A program made the position numbers and the translations under genes. Of a stretch of 64,000 nucleotides of DNA, positions 1 to 8,976 are shown piece by piece; positions within the stretch are counted from its first letter, which is position 1; the number at the start of each line of letters is the position of its first letter. Origin of the DNA: Planctomycetota bacterium (GTDB lineage: Bacteria; Planctomycetota; UBA1135; UBA2386); NCBI GenBank assembly GCA_020849665.1, contig JADLFX010000090.1, positions 62,001 through 126,000 of the forward strand, written 5' to 3'. The notes under the pieces are model-generated. The model searched no databases. It saw only the letters and a program-made list of their open reading frames with translations, and was not told where the DNA came from.

Positions 1-1599
1 CTCACCGTCCGCACACGGGTCGAGGCCACCCCCGGCGCCGATGACTTCCGCTGCGCAGCGATCGCGCTGAACCAGCCCGGCACCGTCAAGTTCCCGATCT
101 CGCTCATGCAGCGGACGACCTTCGACGGGATCGTGCACGCCTACGCGGGCAGCGGCTACTGGTCCTATCCCTACCCGGCGCCGGGAGTGATGGTCGTCGG
201 CACCGGGCAATACCGCGAACTCGAGTTCCAGCTGCGTGCGCCCACGACCGAGGGCCGGCACACGCTCATCCCTGTGCTCTTCGGGACCGGTCCGTACCAG
301 GAGAACCGCTACTCGATCTGCGTCGACGGCACCCCGCCGCCGGCCGTGGCCGGCCTCACGAGCTCGAGCCACACTCCCAACACATGGTCGAGCGCGACGC
401 GCGTGCAGCTCGCGTGGTCGTTCGTGACGGACGTCGGCTGCGCGGGTGTGGACGGCCAGGCGCACGCCTTCGACCAGAATCCGGCGACGGTGCCCGCCAC
501 GCGCACCATGGACCCGTTCCAGACCACGCTGCAGGTCGACGCCGCCAGCTCCGCGAGCGGCCACTGGTTCGCGATCCGTGCGTTCGACAAGGCGGGCAAC
601 TGGACCACGACCACGAGCCGTGTGGGGCCCTTCCTGGTCGACGCGGTGGCTCCGGTGCTCACCTCGGTCACGGTCGACAACGGCGCCACGTACACGACCG
701 ACCTCACCGTGGCCGTCGAGACCAAGGCCAACGACGCCCACAGCGGACTCGACCGGATGAGCGTGTCGCTGGACGGGTCGACCTGGAGCGCCTGGTCGCC
801 GTTCGTGCAGACGATCCCGAGCCTGAACCTCGCCGAGCCGAGCCTGGGCGGGAACGCATCGGAGGGCACCAAGACCGTGTACGTGCGCGTCCGCGACCGC
901 GCCGGCAACGTCAGCACGACGGTCTCGGACTCGATCACCTACCTGCGCTGCCCGCAGATCGGCTCGCTGTCGCAGACCACGTTCCCGAGCGTCGAACCGA
1001 ACGCGATCGTGGTGAACGGCTCCGACATCCAGGGCGTGACCGCGGTGATCTTCGGCTCGCGCACCATCACCAACACCCGCCTCGAGAACATGCTCGACGG
1101 CGCATTCCTGATCAGCGGTGACTCGCTGCTCTACCTGCACCCGCCGCAGGGCCTTCCCCCCGGCCAGTACACCGTGCGCCTCGTGAACGCCGCCTGCACC
1201 AGCAACGGCGTGGTCGTGAACCTGGTCGCCCCCACCACCCCCAGGCTGGCCACGTCGACCTTCCCCAGGGCCGGCGGACCGCAGACGGTCCTCGTGCACA
1301 AGGGCGCGCTCTCCAGCAGCGCGGTGAGCTACCTCGCGCTGAGCCCGAGCAACGCGCCCAGCTCCCTGCCGGGCACGATCGAGCTCGGGATCGGCGCGGG
1401 CTTCACGTCGCTCACCCTGCTGCCGGTGGGACTGGGCCACGACCCGGTGACCGGGGTGGCCCGCTTCGGCCCGTTCGGCACGCCGCCGGGGATCGCGGGC
1501 GCGGTCCTCCACTTCCAGGGCATCGTGGTCGACCTCGGCAACCCCGGCTTGCGCCCGATCCCGGTGACCAACGTGGTGCGAAGCCAGTACGTGCCCTGA
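1..1599 (+). CDS. Secreted multidomain Ig-like/TIG protein, 5' end outside window
   Basis: The reading frame is open from base 1, so the start and probable signal peptide lie upstream. About 530 residues are visible. The middle holds bacterial Ig-like repeats (VDAVAPVLTSVTVDNGA, followed by VYVRVRDRAGNVS, the usual end of such a repeat). Next comes a TIG/IPT-like stretch (FPSVEPNAIVVNGSDIQGV). The C-terminal module of about 100 residues contains IAGAVLHFQG, a motif pattern shared with three other secreted proteins in this window (genes ending at 24870, 46402 and 55349). An extracellular or cell-surface role is inferred. No catalytic motif is seen. Confidence 0.8.
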   Translation, partial: LTVRTRVEATPGADDFRCAAIALNQPGTVKFPISLMQRTTFDGIVHAYAGSGYWSYPYPAPGVMVVGTGQYRELEFQLRAPTTEGRHTLIPVLFGTGPYQENRYSICVDGTPPPAVAGLTSSSHTPNTWSSATRVQLAWSFVTDVGCAGVDGQAHAFDQNPATVPATRTMDPFQTTLQVDAASSASGHWFAIRAFDKAGNWTTTTSRVGPFLVDAVAPVLTSVTVDNGATYTTDLTVAVETKANDAHSGLDRMSVSLDGSTWSAWSPFVQTIPSLNLAEPSLGGNASEGTKTVYVRVRDRAGNVSTTVSDSITYLRCPQIGSLSQTTFPSVEPNAIVVNGSDIQGVTAVIFGSRTITNTRLENMLDGAFLISGDSLLYLHPPQGLPPGQYTVRLVNAACTSNGVVVNLVAPTTPRLATSTFPRAGGPQTVLVHKGALSSSAVSYLALSPSNAPSSLPGTIELGIGAGFTSLTLLPVGLGHDPVTGVARFGPFGTPPGIAGAVLHFQGIVVDLGNPGLRPIPVTNVVRSQYVP

Positions 1600-1641
1600 C
1601 CCGTGGCGGAATCATCCTCGGGATGATCCGCTCTCGGGCCG

Positions 1642-2481
1642 ATGCCGGAGCTTCCCGAGGTCGAGACCGTACGCGCAGGCCTGGCACGCCGCCTGCCCGG
1701 GCGCACCCTGCGCGCGATCCACTTCGCGCGCGCGGACCTGCGCTGGCCGATGCCGACCGGCCCGCTCCGGCGGCTCGCCGGGCGGCGCTGCGCCTCGATC
1801 GAGCGGCGCTCGAAGTACCTGCTCCTGCACTTCTCGGGACCGGGTCGGCCCGTGGCCCTGGTGCACCTCGGGATGAGCGGCAGGGTGTTCGTCGAGGCGG
1901 CGGCGCCGCGCCGGGACGCGCCACCATGGCGCAGGCACGAACACTGGCGGATGGACTTCGGCGCCTGCCTGGTGCGTTTCGTCGACCCGCGCCGCTTCGG
2001 CGTCCTGGACCTCGTTCCCGAGGCCCGCCTGGAGCAGCATCGCCTCCTGCGCGCGCTCGGTCCGGAGCCCCTCGATCCCGCCTTCGACGCGGGACGCCTG
2101 CACGCCCGGACGCGTGGGCGCAGGGTGGCGCTCAAGTCCTTCCTGATGGACGCCCGCAACGTGGTGGGCATCGGCAACATCTACGCCAGCGAGACCTGCT
2201 TCCGCGCCGGCGTGCGCCCGCGCCGGCGCGTTGGCCGCCTGACGCGCGGGGAGTGCCAGCGGATCGTGGATGCGGCGCGCAGCGTCCTGCGCGAGGCCAT
2301 CGCCAAGGGCGGCACATCCCTGCGCGACTACGTCTCGGCGGACGAGAGCCCCGGGTGGTTCCAGCTGGCACTGCGGGTGTACGGCCGCGGCGGCGAGCCG
2401 TGCACCGTCTGCGCCACGCCGATCCGGCGCGTGGTCGACGGCGCGCGCGCGACGTTCTACTGCCCGCGCTGCCAGGCCTGA
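1642..2481 (+). CDS. mutM: Formamidopyrimidine-DNA glycosylase (Fpg/MutM)
   Basis: Base-excision repair enzyme that removes oxidised purines such as 8-oxoguanine and cleaves the abasic site. The 279-residue protein begins MPELPEVETV; after Met removal, Pro and Glu are the catalytic N-terminus. Also visible are the family lysine in ERRSKYLLLHF, DPRRFG, the helix-two-turn-helix segment FLMDARNVVGIGNIYASE, and a C-terminal zinc finger of two Cys pairs (CTVC and CPRC). Length matches E. coli MutM (269). The ATG at 1642 is fixed because the N-terminus is catalytic. It converges on the symporter gene that ends at 2507. Confidence 0.95.
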   Translation: MPELPEVETVRAGLARRLPGRTLRAIHFARADLRWPMPTGPLRRLAGRRCASIERRSKYLLLHFSGPGRPVALVHLGMSGRVFVEAAAPRRDAPPWRRHEHWRMDFGACLVRFVDPRRFGVLDLVPEARLEQHRLLRALGPEPLDPAFDAGRLHARTRGRRVALKSFLMDARNVVGIGNIYASETCFRAGVRPRRRVGRLTRGECQRIVDAARSVLREAIAKGGTSLRDYVSADESPGWFQLALRVYGRGGEPCTVCATPIRRVVDGARATFYCPRCQA

Positions 2482-2506
2482 GCGGACCGTGCCGGGGACG
2501 CCTGGT

Positions 2507-4225
2507 TCACCTTCGGCGCAGCAGGGCCAGCGGCAATGCCGTCGCGAACACTCCCAGGCATCCGAGCACGTTGTACCAGAGGAACTCGACGCGCAGCGTG
2601 AGGTGCACCACCCCCACCGTGGCGAGTCCGCCGAGCACGCCGAGGAACGCGGCCCTCTCGCCTACCCACGGACAGAACGCCGCCAGCAGGAACACGCCCA
2701 GCATGCTGCCGTACACGAACGAGCCGATCAGGTTGATCACCTCGATCAGCGAGCCTTCGTCGACCAGGACCATGGCCGACCCCGTGGCGAAGAGCCCGCC
2801 GAGCACGGTGATGACCCGGCTGGCCCGCATCACGTGGGCCTCGTCGGCGTGCGGGGCCAGGAACGGCCGGTAGAAATCGACGACGAACGCCCCGGCCAAC
2901 GAATTGAGCACCGAGTCGGAGCTCGACAGCGCGGCCGCGAACACGGCGGCGATCACCAGGCCGAGCAGCACGGGAGGGAGGTGGTGCAGGATGAACCAGG
3001 TGTAGATGTAGTTCGTGTCGCTCTTGGGACGGCCGCCGTTCACCACGGTCCGCGCCTCCGCACGCACCCGGTCCACTTCCGCCACCGCGGCCCGGAACTG
3101 GCGCGCCGCGGCCTCGCGCTCGGCCGGCGTCTGCTCCGGAGCCGCGACCCGTTCGGCGAGGGCACGGCGCGCCGCGCTGGCCGCGTCGTACCGCTCCTGC
3201 AGCGCCGCCACCCGCGTCGCCACGGCCGGATCGCGCGCGGCGATCTGGTCGCCCGGGTCGAAGAGCAGCGGCGCACCCTTCACCACGAAGAACACGTACA
3301 TGAGCACGCCGATGGCGAGGACCACGACCTGCATCGGCACCTTCACGAACGCCGACACCATCAGGGCCTTGCGGCTCTCGTCGGCGCTGTGGTTGGTGAG
3401 GATGCGCTGGACCTGGCTGTGGTCGGTGCCGAAGTAGGCGAGGTTGAGGAAGAGGCCCCCCAGCATGCACGACCAGAAGTTGTAGCGGTCCTCCCAGAAG
3501 CTCGGGGCGCCGCCGGCGCCCGCGGTCCGGGGCGTGAACAGCGTGCTGGCGGGCTCGAGCTCCAGGGCGTTCAGCTTGCCCGCGGCGCCGAGCACGGCGA
3601 GCAGCCCCCCCGTGCCGAACGTCGGCAGCAGGTCGACCAGCAGGATGCCGAACACCAGCGCGAGCCCCAGGAACAGGACGGACATCTGCTTCACGTCCAT
3701 CCAGATCACCGAGATCACGCCGCCGAAGACCGTGTAGCAGATGGTCAGGACGCCCACCGCCAGGATCGTCCAGTTCACGCTGAGGCCGGTGATCACCGCC
3801 AGGATCACGGCGGGCGCGGCGATCGCCACGCCCAGCGCCAGGCCGCGGGAGAGCAGGAACACGCCGCTGCACAGCGCGCGGGTGCCCCGGCCGAGCCGCC
3901 GCTCCAGGAACTCGTACGCGGTGAGGATCGGCGCGGCGCGGTAGAGCGGCACGAACACGATCGCCAGGATCACCATCGCGAACGGGTGCGCGAGGTAGAT
4001 CTGCACGAACTCCATGCCGGTGTCGTGTCCCTGGCCCGTCGTGCCGAGCACGGTGATCGCCGAGATCTGCGTGGCCATCACCGAGAGCCCTGCCGCCCAC
4101 CACGGGATCGAGCGCCGTCCGGCGAAGTAGCCCTCCAGGGTGCGGTTGCCGCGTGCCTTGCGCAGCACGTCGTAGATGCTGTAGCCGAGGAAGCCCAGCG
4201 CGACGACCCAGTCGATCCAGGTCAC
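2507..4225 (-). CDS. Sodium:solute symporter (SSS family)
   Basis: Polytopic inner-membrane transporter of the SSS (SLC5-like) family, 572 residues, with about 13 hydrophobic segments. Family signals include the N-terminal GYFAGRRSIPWWAAGLSVMATQISA and a late LSSSDSVLNSLAGAFVVDFYRP segment typical of Na+-site residues. The GTG start at 4225 is chosen because it lies directly before VTWIDWVVALGF, where the first membrane helix begins, and overlaps the stop of the small upstream gene by 4 bases (GTGA). A charged soluble insert of about 90 residues (around residues 320-410) is predicted helical and larger than in many relatives. Substrate cannot be assigned; the operon suggests uptake of an organic solute. 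Confidence 0.88.
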   Translation of the reverse strand: MTWIDWVVALGFLGYSIYDVLRKARGNRTLEGYFAGRRSIPWWAAGLSVMATQISAITVLGTTGQGHDTGMEFVQIYLAHPFAMVILAIVFVPLYRAAPILTAYEFLERRLGRGTRALCSGVFLLSRGLALGVAIAAPAVILAVITGLSVNWTILAVGVLTICYTVFGGVISVIWMDVKQMSVLFLGLALVFGILLVDLLPTFGTGGLLAVLGAAGKLNALELEPASTLFTPRTAGAGGAPSFWEDRYNFWSCMLGGLFLNLAYFGTDHSQVQRILTNHSADESRKALMVSAFVKVPMQVVVLAIGVLMYVFFVVKGAPLLFDPGDQIAARDPAVATRVAALQERYDAASAARRALAERVAAPEQTPAEREAAARQFRAAVAEVDRVRAEARTVVNGGRPKSDTNYIYTWFILHHLPPVLLGLVIAAVFAAALSSSDSVLNSLAGAFVVDFYRPFLAPHADEAHVMRASRVITVLGGLFATGSAMVLVDEGSLIEVINLIGSFVYGSMLGVFLLAAFCPWVGERAAFLGVLGGLATVGVVHLTLRVEFLWYNVLGCLGVFATALPLALLRRR

Positions 4226-4353
4226 GCGCCGGCCCCCAGGTTCCAGCGGGCCAGGAACCAGAGCACGGCGATCCAGAAGCACGCGTGCAGCAGCACCAGG
4301 ACGTAGGTGCGGCGCCACCCCCTTGCCCGAGCCTCGGCCTCAGGCCCGGCCAT
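4222..4353 (-). CDS. 43-residue single-span membrane protein upstream of symporter
   Basis: Very short gene read from ATG 4353 to TGA 4222. The product starts MAGPEAEARARGWRRTYVL and has one membrane helix (YVLVLLHACFWIAVLWFLA) after a basic head. Its start overlaps the end of the upstream gene (ATG 4353 versus stop at 4340), and its stop overlaps the symporter GTG by 4 bases, so it is translationally linked on both sides. Small single-span or two-span partner proteins next to SSS transporters are known (for example DUF3311-type), and a transporter subunit role is inferred. No family was recognised. Confidence 0.6.
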   Translation of the reverse strand: MAGPEAEARARGWRRTYVLVLLHACFWIAVLWFLARWNLGAGA

Positions 4354-5455
4354 GGGCTTCGCGTTCCTCGCTGCGCCTGAGGTGGCGGTGCACGAACACC
4401 AGGAACGCCAAGAAGAGCGCCGCGAACGCCGCGTCGAAGGCGAGGCTCACCCACTCCAGGCGGGCCCCGCGCCCGCGGATGTACTCGCGCCAGCGCACGA
4501 ACCAGGCATCGACCTGGGCGCGCTCGGGATCGGCGGGACGCGCGTCGCGCCATGCGACTCCGGGCCCGGCCCAGGCCGGACCGGCGACGCCCGGCAGCGG
4601 GGCGGCCACGAGGAAGAGCTCGTCCGCGACCTGCTGCAGCACGCCGGGATCCAGGATCCGCTCCAGGAGCGCGCCCGGCCCGGGGTGCGGCACGCCCGAC
4701 TGCACGAGGGCGAGGCCGCGCGCCGGGCGCAACGTGTCGAGGACGCGCAGCGCGAGCCGCGGGTGGGGCCGCACCAGGCTGGCCCGCGCGATTCCGACGG
4801 CAGCGTCGCCGTTGGCCACGAGGCGCACCACCTCCTCCTCGCCCGCCACGTACTCGCGCACGCGCGCGTCGAGGCTCCCCAGCCACAGGAACGCCTGGTC
4901 TTCACCCTCGCCCGCGGCGAGGCGGTCCTGGATCCAGCCCACCCAGAGCTCAGGGGAACTCCCCGGTTCCGGCGCCGCGATCCTGCCGTCCAGGCCAGGT
5001 TCGTGCGCCAGCGCGGACCAGGAGCGCGGCAGCAGGGCGTGCTCCCCAGCCCCGGCCGCCTGCGCGATCACATACGGGTCGAGCCAGGGCACGAGCGCGT
5101 GTGCCTCCAGGGCGCGATGGCTGGCGGGCAGGCACTCGACCAGCGCCTTGGGCCAGGCGCGCAACGTCCCCTCCCGCGCCAGCTCGTGGGCCGCGAAGAG
5201 CGTCGTGAGGACCAGCGTGGGCGTCGGATCGCCGCGCAACTCCGCGGCCAGTCCGCGCACGGGAAGCACCACGATCGGCACCGTGGCCGGCACGACCGCG
5301 CGCCGCAGCGCCTCGGCATAGCGTTCGGCGGGTCCCTCGATCGCGACCACGACGCGCCGCTCGGGACGCGTGGCCGGCGCAGCGGCACTCTGCGCCGTCC
5401 CGGGCCACGCCAGCGCGGCGGCGCCCAACGCCAGGAGGAGTCGCTCGAGATTCAC
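4340..5455 (-). CDS. Periplasmic solute-binding-like protein with C-terminal membrane anchor
   Basis: 371 residues from GTG 5455. An N-terminal signal sequence (ERLLLALGAAALAWPGTAQS) is followed by a fold pattern resembling extracellular solute-binding proteins (WPKALVECLPASH, AAGAGEHALLPRSWSALAHEPGLDGRIAAPEP, NGDAAVGIARASLVRP). Unusually, the C-terminus has a clear transmembrane helix (SLAFDAAFAALFLAFLVFV) followed by a basic tail, so the binding domain would be tethered to the membrane. The start overlaps the MFS gene stop by 4 bases; the stop lies inside the next small gene. Family assignment rests on overall pattern only and is tentative; substrate unknown. Confidence 0.65.
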   Translation of the reverse strand: MNLERLLLALGAAALAWPGTAQSAAAPATRPERRVVVAIEGPAERYAEALRRAVVPATVPIVVLPVRGLAAELRGDPTPTLVLTTLFAAHELAREGTLRAWPKALVECLPASHRALEAHALVPWLDPYVIAQAAGAGEHALLPRSWSALAHEPGLDGRIAAPEPGSSPELWVGWIQDRLAAGEGEDQAFLWLGSLDARVREYVAGEEEVVRLVANGDAAVGIARASLVRPHPRLALRVLDTLRPARGLALVQSGVPHPGPGALLERILDPGVLQQVADELFLVAAPLPGVAGPAWAGPGVAWRDARPADPERAQVDAWFVRWREYIRGRGARLEWVSLAFDAAFAALFLAFLVFVHRHLRRSEEREAHGRA

Positions 5456-6639
5456 AGGTCTCTCCGCACGAACGAACGCAGCAGGAAGTAGGCCACCACG
5501 AGCGTCGCCACCGTCACCAGCAGGAAGTCGTGGTAGCCGCGAGCCTGCACCACGAGTCCCGCCACCACCCCGTAGAGGGCCATGCCCACGGTCACGGCGG
5601 CGGCGCGCACCCCCATCATGCTGCCGCGCAGCGCCTGGGGCACGAGTTCCGCGAGCAGTGCCTGCGCCGGCCCCGTCCGCCCCGCGCCCAGCAGCGCCAG
5701 CGGCACGCCCACGACCGCCAGGCCGGTGAGGCTCTGCACCCGGCCGAGGAGGCCGATGCAGATCGCGAGCCCGGCGGTGGTGACCAGCAGGAACGTCCGC
5801 CGCCCGAACCGGTCGGAGAGGCGCGAGAGGATGATCGACCCGAGGGCGGAGAGCACGCCCAGCGTGGCCCAGAGCGGGGCCTGCGCCTCCTTGCGGATCA
5901 GCCGGGAGTCGTCCAGCCACGCGCCCGCGTATTGCACCGTGGCGAAGAAGGCGCCGACCGAGAGCATCACGGCGAGCAGGACGGGCACCACGGCCGGCTG
6001 ACGCAGGACCAGGAGGATGCCGCCGCCCGACGCGCCGTGCCGCCCCAGGTCCCGGGGCAGCACGAGGCACGCCGCGGCGGCCAGCGCCGCCAGGGCCGCG
6101 AGTCCCAGGAAGAACGGGCGCCAGCCACCCGCGCCGCTGCGCGCCATGGCCACCGCCGCGGGCAGTCCCACCGTGACCGCGAGGAAGATCCCCGCGCTGA
6201 ACAGGCCCATCGCCCCGCCCAGGCGGCGGTAGGGGACCAGATCGGCCACGGCCGCCGAGGCGCTGGTGAACGCCACCCCGGACGCCAGCCCGCTCACGAT
6301 CCGGAGCGCGAGCAGGCCCGGAAACGTCGCGGCCAGGGCGTGGCCGGCCAGGGCCAGGGCCATCACCCCCATGCCGAGGAGCATGGGACGCAGGCGCCCC
6401 ACGCGGTCGACCACCGGGCCGGCCACCAGCGCCCCGGCCGCGCTGGCCAGGTTGGTGGCCGAGAGCAGCCAGCCCAGGGCCTCGGCGTCGACGCCGAGCC
6501 CTTCGCCCGCCAGGAACGGCAGCAGCGGACCCAGGACGTTCGCGTTCACCGCCGTGCAGAAGGCCAGGAGCGTGAGGGCGAGCAGGCCCAGCCTCTCCTT
6601 GCCGCGCGGCAGGAGTCCTTCGTCGTGGATGGTGGGCAA
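5452..6639 (-). CDS. Major facilitator superfamily transporter
   Basis: About 395 residues with 12 predicted membrane helices and MFS loop motifs (PVVDRVGRLRPMLLG after helix 2, and a related LSDRFGRRTFLL in the second half). Probably a proton- or solute-coupled exporter or importer; substrate unknown. A TTG at 6639 (product LPTIHDEGLLPRG) is the most likely start: an upstream extension would run into the divergent gene's promoter region, and no in-frame ATG or GTG is nearby. This start is uncertain. First gene of a four-gene minus-strand chain in which all junctions overlap. Confidence 0.85.
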   Translation of the reverse strand: MPTIHDEGLLPRGKERLGLLALTLLAFCTAVNANVLGPLLPFLAGEGLGVDAEALGWLLSATNLASAAGALVAGPVVDRVGRLRPMLLGMGVMALALAGHALAATFPGLLALRIVSGLASGVAFTSASAAVADLVPYRRLGGAMGLFSAGIFLAVTVGLPAAVAMARSGAGGWRPFFLGLAALAALAAAACLVLPRDLGRHGASGGGILLVLRQPAVVPVLLAVMLSVGAFFATVQYAGAWLDDSRLIRKEAQAPLWATLGVLSALGSIILSRLSDRFGRRTFLLVTTAGLAICIGLLGRVQSLTGLAVVGVPLALLGAGRTGPAQALLAELVPQALRGSMMGVRAAAVTVGMALYGVVAGLVVQARGYHDFLLVTVATLVVAYFLLRSFVRRDL

Positions 6640-6775
6640 GGCGCGGCATTCTATAGACTCCCCCGCCCGCGCTCCGATCCATGGTCTTGATGCGCCTCCT
6701 CCCTGCTTCGCCTGTCGCACCCGGGTCCGCCCGCGCCCCGGGTCCGCGCCCACCGGCCGCGCCGGGAGGGATCGC

Positions 6776-8116
6776 GTGAAGGTCGCGATCCTCGGCGCCG
6801 GGATCTCCGGCACCTCGCTCGCCCGCATGCTGGCCGCGGACGGGCACGACGTGACCGTGCTCGAGCGCAGCGATCGGCCGGGCGGGCTGTGCAGATCGCG
6901 CAGCAAGGACGGCTTCGTCTACGACGAGGCCGGCGGGCACATCCTGTTCAGCAAGCGGCAGGACGTGCTGGAGTGGATGAAGCTCCGCTGCGGCGGCGAC
7001 GCCGGCGTCGTGCGGCGGGAACGCCACACGCGCATCCGCTGGCACGATCGCTACGTCCCCTACCCGTTCGAGAACGGCGTCGGCCATCTCACCAGGCAGG
7101 CCAACCTCGAGTGCATGGAAGGCTACGTCGAGGCCTACGTACAGCGGCGGCTCGGCGCACCATGCCCGGCCAACTTCCACGACTGGGTGGTGTGGCGGAT
7201 GGGCGAAGGCTTCGCCCGGCACTTCATGTTTCCGTACAACGAGAAGCTGTGGAAGCGCGACCTGCGCACCATGGCCTCCTCCTGGGTCGCGGGACGCGTG
7301 CCCGAGGCGCCGATGCGCGACATCCTGCAGGCGTCGATCGGCGTCGACACCCAGGGCTACACGCATCAATCGGTGTTCTACTTCCCGCTGCGCGGCGGCT
7401 TCGAGACGCTGGTGCGCGGCACGGTCGAGGGCGGCGGCTTCCGCCTGCACTGCGGCACGGCCGTGGAGCGCGTCGAGCGGCGCGGAACGCGCTTCGCGGT
7501 GAACGGCGAGGCCTTCGACCTCGTGGTCAACACGGTGCCGCTGCCGCAGATCGAGGCGGCCTTCCCGGAGATCCCGCCCGAGGTGCGCGCCGACATCCGC
7601 GCCCTGCGGCCCATCGGCCTGGTGAACGTGCTCTTCGGCGTGAAGCTCGACGCGCCGCTGCCCGATCTCTCCTGGGTGTACCTGCCGTTCCCGGAGCAGG
7701 GACCTGCGAATCGCGTGACCTTCTACTCCAACTACTCGCCCCACAACGCGCCGCCCGGTCACGGCTCGTTCATGGCCGAGGTCACCACTCGAGGCGAAAC
7801 CGTGCCTACGCATGAGTGGGCACGCGATCTCGCGCGTCGGCTGGGGCGGGCAGGGATCCTCGACGACCGCGCGCTGACGACCGTCGACTTCAACACCGTG
7901 GAGTACGCCTACATCGACTACACGCTCGACTTCGACGCGCGCATCGCGCGCGTGCGCGACTGGTGGGATCGCTCCGGCTACGTCACCTTCGGCCGCTTCG
8001 GCCGCTACGAGTACCACAACAGCGATCAGTGCATCGCACGCGCCATGGAGGTTCATGCCCACGTGCGGGAGATTGCGCAGAGCGGGGCACCGGCGCGCCC
8101 TGTGCTCGTGCCGTGA
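6776..8116 (+). CDS. FAD-dependent oxidoreductase, UDP-galactopyranose mutase / protoporphyrinogen-oxidase-like
   Basis: 446 residues. The N-terminus is a dinucleotide-binding fold (VAILGAGISGTSLARMLAADGHDVTVLER) followed by DRPGGLCRS. The segment FMFPYNEKLWKRDLRTM resembles the UDP-galactopyranose mutase family (PYNEKLW), and the C-terminal part (GYVTFGRFGRYEYHNSDQCI) resembles the end of that flavoprotein family. A sugar-nucleotide mutase or related role in surface polysaccharide synthesis is inferred; an amine-oxidase-like desaturation function is possible. The GTG at 6776 has a GGGAGGG ribosome site 6 bases upstream (6763-6769). It diverges from the MFS gene. Confidence 0.8.
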   Translation: MKVAILGAGISGTSLARMLAADGHDVTVLERSDRPGGLCRSRSKDGFVYDEAGGHILFSKRQDVLEWMKLRCGGDAGVVRRERHTRIRWHDRYVPYPFENGVGHLTRQANLECMEGYVEAYVQRRLGAPCPANFHDWVVWRMGEGFARHFMFPYNEKLWKRDLRTMASSWVAGRVPEAPMRDILQASIGVDTQGYTHQSVFYFPLRGGFETLVRGTVEGGGFRLHCGTAVERVERRGTRFAVNGEAFDLVVNTVPLPQIEAAFPEIPPEVRADIRALRPIGLVNVLFGVKLDAPLPDLSWVYLPFPEQGPANRVTFYSNYSPHNAPPGHGSFMAEVTTRGETVPTHEWARDLARRLGRAGILDDRALTTVDFNTVEYAYIDYTLDFDARIARVRDWWDRSGYVTFGRFGRYEYHNSDQCIARAMEVHAHVREIAQSGAPARPVLVP

Positions 8117-8436
8117 CTCCGGCTCCGCGAACGCGGGCCTGAGGCGTGGTTCCGCGGCGGTCTGGCAGGGAAACCTGGGCTCCGCTTCCGACTAGCAGCG
8201 CCGCATGGACCGACGAAGCTCGACGGGCACCCGACCCGCCGTTCGCCGTGACGCCGACCGAGGGGCATGGGTGAACCTACCCGCCCTTCCCATCGCGGTT
8301 CTCGACCGGGGCGGGACGCCGGCTCCGCGACCGGACCCGCGCGGCGACGACCACGGAACCCTGGGTCAACGCTGGCTGCAGAACGGCGGGGACGAGTAGC
8401 GCCTCTGCCTACGCCTCCGCCGGGCGCGGCCAACCG
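8117..8436. other. Non-coding stretch without recognised features
   Basis: 320 bases between the flavoprotein stop and the strong hairpin at 8446. Open frames here have arginine/proline-rich compositions typical of shadow frames and no family resemblance. No tRNA or repeat was recognised. Confidence 0.5.
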
Positions 8437-8480
8437 AAAAAAAACCGCAGGGCGTTCCAGCATGGTTGGAACGCCCTGCG
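8437..8480 (-). terminator. Strong intrinsic terminator for minus-strand transcript
   Basis: A perfect 14-bp inverted repeat (8446-8459 pairs with 8467-8480) with a 7-base loop. On the minus strand it is followed by a run of eight U residues (A8 at 8437-8444 on the plus strand). This is a textbook Rho-independent terminator. There is no minus-strand protein gene upstream of it for at least 500 bases, so it must serve an RNA transcribed from 8490-8960. Confidence 0.85.
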
Positions 8481-8930
8481 AGCAAGAACTGCGCGGCTCG
8501 CACACCGCACAGGCAGGTATCCGCAGCGATCCCCGGGCTCATGGAAAGACTGACCCTGGTTCAGGGACTCTGGCCGGATGATCCAAGTCCGGCCCGGCAT
8601 CAGGGCATTGCGCCCTGAGAAAGACCCCTCTGTCGTGCCGAGTCCCAGCGTCCAGATCCCAGGATCCGTAGCCCGGTGAACTTCAAGCTTGGAGAGAGCG
8701 CAGGCAGGAAGAAGATCCCTGCGAACGGCACTTCCGACGGGACCTTCGGAGTGCCGTGTTCCCTACGCGCCGGAAAACCGGGGCGGCCCGACGAGTCGGA
8801 TCCCGACCCTTCCGGAAGGAAGATCGCAAGCCCCTGACCTCCAAGGGCTTGGAACCCGCGCCCTGGCCGTCCGCGGAACCGGTTCCGAAGCGGCGAGCGG
8901 GCCCGCACGGAAGCGGCGGCCTCGGCACGC
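8446..8930 (-). ncRNA. Candidate structured non-coding RNA ending at the 8446 terminator
   Basis: On the minus strand upstream of the terminator there are at least eight short perfect or near-perfect hairpins: 8876-8889, around 8827-8851, 8808-8821, 8726-8756 (11-bp stem), 8701-8720, 8600-8618, 8572-8594 (7-bp stem, 9-base loop) and 8553-8565. No convincing protein frame covers the region. I tested by eye for RNase P RNA, tmRNA, SRP RNA and 6S RNA signatures and found none convincingly. The 5' end is undetermined; a promoter should lie between about 8900 and 8976. It is divergent to ppa. Confidence 0.45.
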
Positions 8931-8976
8931 ACGATTTGCCACCGCTCCCCGGCTCGGCCAGGATGCAGCCGTAGCG

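Noticed and set aside
4340-8062. Apparent 1,240-residue minus-strand protein
   Set aside because: The in-frame region upstream of 5455 is antisense to the flavoprotein and out of frame with the MFS gene. The real gene starts at GTG 5455.
8053-8505. 150-codon minus-strand frame over the flavoprotein 3' end and gap
   Set aside because: Arg/Pro/Gly-rich, antisense to a real gene, crosses the terminator hairpin, no motif.
8800-8860. A GGAAG-containing hairpin resembling the SRP RNA tip
   Set aside because: The flanking asymmetric loop sequences expected for SRP RNA are absent, and the strand does not agree with the terminator.
8446-8976. RNase P RNA, tmRNA or 6S RNA in the gap before ppa
   Set aside because: Core sequences such as GAGGAAAGTCC, the tmRNA tRNA-like ends and a tag frame, or a long bulged hairpin were not found on either strand.
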